Assembly (NCBI RefSeq): GCF_046546515.1
Contig: NZ_JBKHKJ010000008.1
Location: 101,523-165,522 of the forward strand
Length of the DNA: 64,000 nucleotides
Source: Parasediminibacterium sp046546515
GTDB lineage: Bacteria; Bacteroidota; Bacteroidia; Chitinophagales; Chitinophagaceae
Direction of reading: 5' to 3'
Below the pieces are notes generated by a model, which was not told where the DNA came from, made no database searches, and was given only the letters and a program-made list of their open reading frames with translations. The translations under genes and the position numbers were made by a program. Shown in pieces: positions 47,732 to 56,800 of the stretch (position 1 is its first letter; each line of letters begins with the position of its first letter).

Positions 47732-48361
47732 ATGGCGACTAGTAAAGTAGTGAAGAGTTCAACAGGGTACAATGCGGCGAATAAGCCAATTGCTGAACCG
47801 CAAGAGAAATCGAACATACCGATTAAAGCAAAGCCTGTTGCCGCAAAACCAGAAAGAAAGGCCGACCCTTTGAAAGAAGTGAAGCTGCCGAAAATTATTA
47901 CGAAAACAAGTGTACCATATAACCCAGATTATGTGCCCATGGAAAAAAGAGTAGACGCTCCCAAGACAAATTCGCCGCTGGTGAAATATAGCGATGCCGA
48001 CCTGAACGAGTTCAGGGACATCATCAACAAGAAAATGGATACAGCCAAGAAAGAATTGGCTTACCTGCAAGGCTTGATTACCCGCAAAGACGAAATGGGC
48101 GGCGACAACGACGATGCCCGCTACATGACCATGGAAGACGGCAGCATGAGCATGGAGCGCGAACAGCTTAGCCAAATGGCCAGCCGTCAGATAAGTTATA
48201 TAGACCACTTGGAAAAAGCCATCATGCGTATTGAAAATAAAACTTATGGTGTGTGCAGGGTTACAGGCAAGTTGATAGACAAAGCAAGGCTAAAAGCGGT
48301 GCCACATGCCACGCTAAGCCTTGAAGCTAAACTTGGCCTGGTAAAACCTAGTGGCGATTAG
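47732..48361 (+). CDS. DksA/TraR-family protein without a zinc finger
   Basis: This 209-residue protein has a lysine- and proline-rich N-terminal part (about 1-80). A coiled-coil region (DLNEFRDIINKKMDTAKKELAYLQGLI) and a C-terminal DksA/TraR globular domain follow (TYGVCRVTGKLIDKARLKAVPHATLS). Only one cysteine of the usual four zinc ligands remains, as in other Bacteroidota members, so it probably folds without zinc. DksA-type proteins bind the RNA polymerase secondary channel; that role here is inferred. It lies 10 bp downstream of ileS and is followed by a terminator. Confidence 0.88.
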   Translation: MATSKVVKSSTGYNAANKPIAEPQEKSNIPIKAKPVAAKPERKADPLKEVKLPKIITKTSVPYNPDYVPMEKRVDAPKTNSPLVKYSDADLNEFRDIINKKMDTAKKELAYLQGLITRKDEMGGDNDDARYMTMEDGSMSMEREQLSQMASRQISYIDHLEKAIMRIENKTYGVCRVTGKLIDKARLKAVPHATLSLEAKLGLVKPSGD

Positions 48362-48395
48362 TATATTTTATTGATTGATAAAGTACTTTATTGTA

Positions 48396-48429
48396 GAGCC
48401 TATTCCTTCTAAAAAAGGATAGGCTTTTT
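48396..48429 (+). terminator. Rho-independent terminator after ileS-dksA
   Basis: AGCCTATTCCTT pairs with AAGGATAGGCT (one bulged T) and is followed directly by TTTTT. It lies 36 bp past the stop of the DksA-type gene. Confidence 0.8.
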
Positions 48430-48665
48430 GTGTTTTGGTTGGCATTGAGTAAATGGTTAGCAGGAGTACTATAAGTGAAGCCCTGAAATATTTTACTATC
48501 AGGCATTTTTTTACCGCATAGGCAAATAGCACACATAGTTTTTGTAAGGTGCTTCGCTTGCATAAGGCCACATAGTCTTGCAAAAAAGCAAATTTTCTTG
48601 CGAAAAGAAAGCTATTTTGCCCTAAACAGATAAATGGTATTTCCCAATCCCACACAGTGCCAAAA
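48430..48665. other. Spacer, no supported gene
   Basis: Short overlapping minus-strand frames here lack domains or start context, and I see no gene. CCTGAAATATTTTACTATCAGG near 48482 could form a weak hairpin. Confidence 0.4.
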
Positions 48666-48720
48666 TCCTATATGGGGGAAATTTGGGATACTCATGGGGG
48701 AAAATTTCCCCCATATAGGA
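48666..48720 (-). repeat. 55-bp palindrome, copy 2
   Basis: The arms TCCTATATGGGGGAAA and TTTCCCCCATATAGGA are perfect inverse complements. The interior TTTGGGATACTCATGGGGG offers an alternative partner for the right arm. It matches the inverse of 4411-4465 with a handful of changes. Confidence 0.85.
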
Positions 48721-49070
48721 TTGTCATGTTGTTCTTTATACATATCCATCCCAACTTTGCATTAAAACAGGAACTAGCCACCTTAGCTTTAGCTCTTAAT
48801 CGGATGGTAGTTGGTTTTGGAAAATGATAATTCACTATCAAAATCTTATCAGTTTCTTATCAATAAACTATCATTTTACTATCAATAAACTATCATTCTA
48901 TTATCAATAAGGTATCATAAAATTCACTTAAATTATAATAAAAAATGAGGCTAAAAAAACATAAACAATTGAATATGAATGAGTTATAGGCAAAAAAGGA
49001 AATTAGCAAAAAAATAAACCAGCGAAAAACAAAAAATAGCCCAGTTGAAATATTCGCTTAAGTCTTCAAT
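48666..49070 (-). repeat. Phased-array repeat, copy B
   Basis: This is the inverse of copy A. The 55-bp palindrome (48666-48720) is followed by a spacer and then by TATCA at 48836, 48847, 48858, 48869, 48880, 48891, 48902 and 48913, eight units exactly 11 bp apart. The inverse core ATATGAATGAGTTA (48973-48986) and an A-rich tract follow. Similarity to copy A runs through the whole 405 bp. No coding potential. Confidence 0.85.
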
Positions 49071-49200
49071 TTCCCCTGCCCAAAAGGTTTTGTAGGGCGG
49101 TATTGAATTATTCAGCAAGGCAAAATGTTAGCATTTGGCAGCTTGTTTAAAAAACGTGCGGGCCTACCCAGCGACCTGCCAGCATTAATTCTTGGGCATT

Positions 49201-49241
49201 AAAAAAGCCCAGAACCCGCGTCCGACGCGTATTCTAGGCTT
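49201..49241 (-). terminator. Terminator-like hairpin on the minus strand
   Basis: AAGCCCAGAA (49205-49214) pairs with TTCTAGGCTT (49232-49241), and CGCGT/ACGCG pair inside. The A-run at 49201-49206 gives a U tract for a minus-strand RNA. No minus-strand gene is recognised upstream (49242-49573), so it may end a small RNA. Confidence 0.45.
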
Positions 49242-49573
49242 ATATATGGTGGTGTGAGCCGAAACAAAATTGTTTTACTGTATTTAACTGTTAGCGTTAA
49301 ACACGGCTAAAAGAAATGGGTTTGAAGGTCAAGTGCTTTACCATGCTTAACTATTGGAGTTAAACACGACAAAGCAAAAAGGTCTACTGGTAGGCTCGAA
49401 ATGAGAATAATACCAGGGTAACAACGAATTAGTAGCCAGGTGGATGGACATAAAACTTTTGGAATAAGACAGCCACTCGTTGGTAAAAATGAAGGTGACT
49501 GAGAAGGGGTCTAAAAACCACATTCCAGTAAACTCAAAAAAAAGCACAAATTTTTTTTCTAAAAAAAGGGTAT
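49242..49573. other. Non-coding stretch with paired TTAAC/GTTAA motifs
   Basis: TTAACTGTTAGCGTTAA (49284-49300) and TTAACTATTGGAGTTAA (49347-49363) are 63 bp apart. Each is followed by ACACG and preceded by a TTTAC-type segment, so a block of about 40 bp is repeated. A 66-codon minus-strand frame across this area is not convincing. It may be a small-RNA gene or paired operator sites. Confidence 0.35.
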
Positions 49574-49609
49574 ATGCTTTTTTTATTATCCTCTCTAATA
49601 ATAGAAAAC

Positions 49610-50743
49610 ATGATCAACAACGATAAATATATTACTTATACGCTTGAAGATTTCATCTGGGATGATGATTTCCGGCAATGGGTGCTTGCGCCTGACTATC
49701 AAAGTATAACTTTTTGGGAAGGCTGGTTGAAAAAATACCCTGAAAGAAAATTGATAATCAATCAGGCAAGGGAAGTGCTGCTGCAATTACGTTTGGAGGA
49801 AACTCAATTGAGCGAAAAGCAAAAGCAACGGATGGTATCCAATGTGCTTACCGCAATAGCTGTGCCTGTATTGAACGTGGTTGCCTCTCCTCGCCAGCAA
49901 GCTTACAATAAAAAAACCATTGGAACTTACATAAAATATGTTTTTGGCATAGCAGCAGCCTTGCTTATTGGCGTGGCAGCTGTTTGGATGGTAACAAAAG
50001 ACACAAATACACAGGATTTATATACCTATTCTTCATTAGTAAAAAAATCAGCTAACTCACTCTCTGAAACTATCAATGTATCTGCTGTTCCTTTGGTGTT
50101 TAGGCTTGACGATGGCAGCAAGGTAACCTTGGAGAAAGGCGCAAAAATAAGCTATGCCCCAGCCATGGGCAGCCTAGCCAAAAGGGAAGTTTACCTAAGC
50201 GGCGAAGCATTTTTTGAAGTAACAAAAAACCCCTTGAAGCCTTTTGTGGTGTATTCTAATGGCTTGGTTACCAAAGTGCTAGGCACAAGTTTTAGGATAA
50301 AAGCAGATGAAGGGGCGAAAGACGTAACCGTGGAAGTGCATACTGGAAAGGTTTGGATAAGCAAAATGAAGGTAACCACCGATGTAAAAGGGCCTGAAAT
50401 AAATGGGGTAGTGCTTGTGCCCAACCAGCAAGTGGTTTTTGACAAGCAAGTAGAGAATTTGCAGGTAAGCGTAGTTGCAAACCCACAGCCCGTCAATGCG
50501 GCGGACAGGGAAGCACAGGCGATGGAGTTTAAGGACGAAACGGTTTCTAAAGTGCTTTTTAAACTTAGCAAATTTTATGGGATTGATATTGTGTACGACA
50601 CCACGGTGCTAAATAAATACCCCATCACCACCAGTTTTACCGATGAAACACTTTTTGAACGCCTGAATGTGATATGCACGGTAATAGGGGCAAAATACAT
50701 CAATCAAAATGGACAGATAATAGTAACAACAACCCCTAAATAA
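49610..50743 (+). CDS. FecR-family anti-sigma factor
   Basis: FecR proteins hold ECF sigma factors at the inner membrane and release them on a periplasmic signal. This 377-residue protein has a cytoplasmic N-terminal region of about 105 residues and one membrane span (IKYVFGIAAALLIGVAAVWMV). The periplasmic FecR domain includes VFRLDDGSKVTLEKGAKISY and REVYLSGEAFFEVTKNPLKPF, followed by the C-terminal DUF4974-type region (VSKVLFKLSKFYGIDIVYD). Usually the sigma gene lies just upstream. Here none does; the nearest is 9 kb downstream at 59748. I chose the ATG at 49610 over an upstream frame extension. Confidence 0.92.
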   Translation: MINNDKYITYTLEDFIWDDDFRQWVLAPDYQSITFWEGWLKKYPERKLIINQAREVLLQLRLEETQLSEKQKQRMVSNVLTAIAVPVLNVVASPRQQAYNKKTIGTYIKYVFGIAAALLIGVAAVWMVTKDTNTQDLYTYSSLVKKSANSLSETINVSAVPLVFRLDDGSKVTLEKGAKISYAPAMGSLAKREVYLSGEAFFEVTKNPLKPFVVYSNGLVTKVLGTSFRIKADEGAKDVTVEVHTGKVWISKMKVTTDVKGPEINGVVLVPNQQVVFDKQVENLQVSVVANPQPVNAADREAQAMEFKDETVSKVLFKLSKFYGIDIVYDTTVLNKYPITTSFTDETLFERLNVICTVIGAKYINQNGQIIVTTTPK

Positions 50744-50861
50744 AATGACTGGATAATATTATTGGATATGGATACAAGCTTGCCTAATTTTTTATATGCT
50801 TCGGATGGCCGCTAACCACCTGTTTTAATTTTTATTGTAACGATTTCTTAATACACGCTTT

Positions 50862-53800
50862 ATGAAAATGATGCCCTTGCCAACGATGGAACAGGCTACC
50901 TGTCCTAATAAAAAAGCTTCCATTAAATTGTCTTTTTTAGCTAAGTTGGTGTTTTTTTTCTTATTAACCTACAGTTTTAATAGTGCATTTGCAGCTAATA
51001 CCTACACATGGATTGGATCTAGCGGTACGGTTAGCAATCCTTCTGGTGGTTTATATACCACTGCCGGCAATTGGTCTGTATCAAGGGGTACTCCTGCTGC
51101 AACCGATATTTTGGTAATCAACCCATCATCTGCCATTACTATTACTGGTGTTCCATCCGAAACAATTGACCAGTTGCAGATTGGCGGGAACAACAAGGTT
51201 ACTTTAGTGCCTACGGCATCTTCCAATGCCTTAACGTTAAATACTTCCATGACAATCGGTTCTGGAAGCACGCTAGATGTAGGGGCTATTAAAATTGTTC
51301 AAGGAACAAGCTTTACCCCGTTTGGCAGCGGGGCGCTTTTAACGCAATGTACTTCTACTACACCTTTGCCAACAGGCAAAACATGGACATTTGATATTAC
51401 CTATAATGGTACTGCTGCCCAAACAATAGTGAATGGCACATACAACACGAAACTTGTCATTAACAATACGGCAGGTACTGCATCCACGTTAAAATCCAGT
51501 GCAACCGTTACTGGTGTGCTTACGCTTACAAGCGGGGTTATTACACTTGGGACTAATAACCTAACCATAAGTGCATCGGGGTCTGTATCGGGAGGTTCCA
51601 GCAGCAGCTATGCAGATGCAAGCAGTACGGGGCGTTTCATCAAAAATTCGCTTAGCACTACTGCTGTGCTTTTCCCAATAGGTACATCCACCAGCTATGC
51701 ACCATTGTCTATAAAAAATACAGGCGGCAATTCTAACATTTCCGCAGGGGTTCAGTCCGCAATTACCAATGCACCGTTTAATAGTGCAGGGGTTTTTAAC
51801 TTGCAATGGTCTGTATTGGGCGGCACGGCCACTACTTCTAATATCACATTCCAGTTTAACGGGGCAGATTTCCCAAGCAGTTATACGCAAGCCGCTGCTG
51901 AATTGGGCAATTATTACCAGACAAACACGTACTACACAGCAACACAGCTAGGCACCCCTGCTGGCAGTAACCCTTATACCTTAAGTGCTACAGGGCTTAA
52001 TGTAACTACCAGCGGTACCAACTATTATGTGGTAGGCAATAGTGGTGCAGTAGTGGCTTCTTCCATTACCTATACTTGGATTGGTGGCACATCTGGCAGC
52101 TATGCCACCCCTGCAAACTGGTCGCCAACAAGGAATGTACCAGCAACAGGTGATGTTTTGCAAATAAACCAATCCTCACCAACTACCATTAGCAATGTGC
52201 CAACAGAATCTATTACAACGCTGTCTATTGGTGGATCCAGCACAGTAACGCTTGTGCCAGCTACCACTGGCAATACGCTTACTATTGGCACTTCGCTTGC
52301 TGTTAATCCCACCAATACATTGGATTTGGGTACTATACAATTGGCAGGTTCATTTGTAAATTCAGGTACTGGTACAGTTTTGATTGGCAATACCACATCC
52401 ACGCCGGTACCTGCCAGCAAAACTTGGACATCTATCGTTAGTTACGACGGCAGCAGTAGCCAAACAGTAAGCGGGGGGAGCTATAATGGCGGCTTGACTA
52501 TCAGTAATTCAGCAGGCTGTAGCCTAGGCGGTTCTGTATCTATTGGAAGTGGCGTTAGCCTTACCCTTACGAACGGTGTACTTACTTTGGGGGCTTATAA
52601 TTTAACATTGGGTTCCACATCCACGCTATCTGGCGGCAGCAGCAGCAGTTATGTAAATGCAAGCAGCACGGGGCGGTATATCAAGAACAATGTAAGCACA
52701 TCTAGCTTTGTTACTTTCCCTGTGGGTACAGCAACAAGTTATGCGCCTTTAACTATAAAAAATGGTACTTCTAATGTAGCCATGACGGTTGGTGTACAAT
52801 CTACCCTTACAAACGCACCGTATAATAGTGCAGGTGTTTTCAACCTTCAATGGTCTGTTTTGGGCAGTGCTGCCACTAGTGCTGCTATCACATTCCAAGC
52901 CAACGGGTCAGATTTTCCAAGTACATATACCCCGGCAGCGGCAGAGGTAGGCAATTACCAAAGTTTTTACATTGCATCACAAGTAGGCACACCAACGGGG
53001 AGCAACCCTTACATATTTAGTGCAACAACACTTAATGTACCCAGTAGCGGCACTAACTTGTATGTAGTAGGCAATAGCGGGGCAGTAGTGGCTTCGTCTA
53101 TCACCTATACCTGGATTGGCGGCACATCTGGCAGCTATGCCACGCCTGCAAACTGGTCGCCAACAAGGAATACCCCCGCCACAGGGGATATTTTACAAAT
53201 AAACCCATCTTCACCAACTACTGTTACTAATGTTCCAACAGAATCTATTACAACACTGTCCATTGGTGGGTCTAGCACCGTAACACTTTCGCCTGCTACT
53301 GCAGGCAATATACTTACCATCGGAAGTAGCCTAGCTATTAGCAATACGTTGGACTTGGGTACGATTGCCCTTGCAGGTAATTTCACTAATTCTGGAACGG
53401 GTACTTTGCTTGTTGGCAATACTTCATCCACGCCCATACCTACTGGGAAAACATGGACATCTATTGTTAGTTATGACGGCAGCAGTAGCCAAACAGTAAG
53501 TAATGGCAGTTATAATCTAGGGTTGACCATCAATAATGCAGCAGGTTGTAGCCTTGGCGGTTCTGTTTCCATAGGAAGTAGTGCCAGCCTTACACTTACA
53601 AATGGTGTACTTGCTTTGGGGGCTTATAATTTAACCCTGGGTTCTACATCCACGCTATCTGGCGGCAGCAGCAGCAGTTATGTAAATGCAAGTAGCACAG
53701 GGCGGTATATTAAGAATAATGTAAGCACATCTAGCTTTGTTACTTTCCCTGTGGGCACAGCAACAAGCTATGCGCCTTTATCTATAAAAAATAGTGCATC

Positions 53801-56800
53801 TTCTATCAACATGACGGTTGGTGTGCAATCTACGCTTACAAACGCACCGTATAATAGTGCAGGTGTATTCAACTTGCAATGGTCGGTATTGGCAAGCTCC
53901 ACAGCTACTTCCACTATTACTTTCCAAGCAAATGGATCAGATTATCCCGGTGGCACCTATACGCCTGCCGCCGCTGAATTGGGCAATTACCAAACTTACT
54001 ACTTTGCTACTCAATTAGGCACGCCTTCGGGAAGCAACCCTTATACATTAACCGCAACGCTTTCTGTACCTAGCAGCGGCACTAACTATTATGTAGTAGG
54101 CAATAGCGGTGCTGTAGTGGCTTCTTCCATTACCTATACATGGAGTGGTGGCACATCTGGCAGCTACACAACCGCCAGCAACTGGACACCTGCAAGGAAT
54201 ACACCAGCCACTGGGGATGTTTTGCAAATAAACCCATCATCCCCAACTACCATTACGAATGTGCCATCTGAAACCATCACAAGTTTGTCCATTGGTGGGT
54301 CAAGCACCACAACGCTTACACCAGCCACTACTGGCAATACACTTACCATAGGCAGCACTTTAGTTGTAAGCACAGGCAATGCATTGGACTTGGGTACTAT
54401 AGCACTTACAGGTTCTTTTGTTAATTCAGGCACGGGTACTTTGCTTATTGGCAATACCTCTGCCACGCCAGTACCTGCCAGCAAAACATGGGCATCCGTT
54501 ATTAGTTATGATGGCAGTAGTAGCCAAACAGTAAGCAATGGCAGTTATAATGGGGGCTTGATAATCAATAATGCAGGCTGTACTTTGGGTGGCTCCGTAT
54601 CTATTGGAAGCGGTGTTAGCCTTACGCTTACTAGTGGTGTACTTGCTTTGGGGACAAATAATTTGACTTTGGGTTCTACATCCACGCTTACAGGCGGCAG
54701 CAGTAGCAGTTATGTAAATGCAAGCAGCGCTGGGCGGTTTATCAGGAATGCAGTGGGTAATACATCAGTCCTATTCCCAATAGGCACAGCAACTAGTTAT
54801 GCGCCTTTAACCATCAAGAATACAGGCGGCGGCGCCAATATGACCACTGGCGTGCAATCTACTTTAACCAATGCCCCTTACAATGCCGCAGGCGTTTTCA
54901 ACCTGCAATGGTCTGTACTAGGTAGTGCAGCCACTACTTCTAATATCACTTTCCAGTTCAACGCTGCCGATTTCCCTGGGGGCAGCTATACGCCTGCCGC
55001 AGCAGAGGTAGGCAATTACCAAACCTTTTATACTACTTCGCAATTGGGTACGCCAACAGGTAGCAACCCATATAGCCTAGCAGCTACTGGTCTTTCTATG
55101 CCTGCCAGCGGCACTAACTATTATGTGGTAGGCAATAGCGGGGCGGTAGTGGCTTCTTCAATCACCTATACTTGGGCTGGTGGCACTAATGGCAGCTATA
55201 CTACCGCCAGCAATTGGTCGCCAACAAGGAATAGCACCGCCACAGGCGATATTTTGCAAATAAACCCATCATCGCCTACAACAATAACGAATGTTCCAGT
55301 GGAATCTATTTCTGGGCTTTCCATCAATGGTTCAAGCACGGTAACGCTTGCTCCAGCCACAACAGGCAACACGCTTACTATTGGCAGCACTTTGGTTGTG
55401 AATACAGGCAACACTTTGGACTTGGGTACTGTTCAATTGGCTGGGTCATTTGTAAACTCAGGTACAGGTACAATATTAATTGGCAATACATCTACCACGC
55501 CAACACCTACGGGGAAAACATGGACATCCGTAGTTAGTTATGAAGGCAGCGGTAGTCAAACAGTAACTGCTGGCAGCTACAATGGTGGCTTGACCATCAA
55601 TAATGCAGCAGGTTGTACTTTAGGCGGTTCTGTTTCTATTGGCAATGGCGTCAGCTTTACGCTTACAAGCGGTGTGCTTGCGCTAAGTACCAATAACCTT
55701 ACGTTGGGTTCTACGTCAATACTAACTGGCGGCAGCAGCAGCAGTTATGTAAATGCAAGCAGCACAGGTAAGTTTATCAGGAATGCGGTAGGCAGCACGG
55801 CCTTGCTTTTCCCGATAGGCACTGCCAGCAGTTACGCCCCATTAAGCATTAAAAATACAGGTGCTGGCTCTAATATATCTGCTAACATACAATCTACTTT
55901 TACACATGCACCGTATGACAATACAGGCGTTTTCAACTTGCAATGGCTGGTTTTAAGCAGTGTGGCTACAACTTCTACGATTGTGTTCCAGTTTAATGGC
56001 TCAGATTTCCCAAGTACTTATACACCTGCTGCTGCTGAACTGGGTGTTTACCAAACAGCTTATGCAGCCACCAATTATGGCACGCCAGCAGGTAGCAACC
56101 CTTATACTTTAACTGCATCTGGGCTTGCAGTGCCTACTAGCGGCAGCAACTATTATGTAATAGGCAATATAGGTAAAGTGGTGAATCCTAATTATGTATG
56201 GAATGGTAGTGTATCTACCGATTATACCGTGGCTGCCAACTGGACACCCGTTAGGAACTCGCCATCTACTGTTGACGTTTTGCATGTCAACCCCGCTTCG
56301 CCAGTAAGCATTACCAATGTGCCAACAGAAACAATCGACCAGTTGCAGATTGGTGGTAGCAGCACTGCTACTTTGGTGCCAGCCGTTGCTACTAATTCGC
56401 TTACCATTGCTACATCCCTTACTATTAATTCAGGCAATACATTAGATGTAGGGGCTTTGAAACTGGCAGGTACGTTTACACCTGCGGGAACAGGGGCTTT
56501 GCTCACTGCTTCTACTTCGGTTACCCCAATACCAACCAGTAAAACCTGGACATTTGATGTAACTTATGACGGCACAACTGCACAAACAATATCCAATGGC
56601 ACCTACAATGCTAAGCTAGGGATTAACAATGCAGCAGGTGCTACCCTAAAGGCAAGCACAACTGTTACGGGAACATTAGTACTTACAAATGGCATCATTA
56701 CATTAAGCACTTTTAACCTTACCGTAAGTGCCACAGGGTCTATAACAGGTGGTTCTGCCAGTAGCTATGTATATGGCAACAGTACGGGGGTGTTTACAAG

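Noticed and set aside
48368..48655. Minus-strand frames after the DksA-type gene
   Set aside because: They overlap a clear terminator and have no recognisable protein features.
49242..49573. tmRNA or tRNA gene in the gap before fecR
   Set aside because: No T-arm sequence, CCA end or acceptor stem could be built; only hairpins and a terminator are visible.
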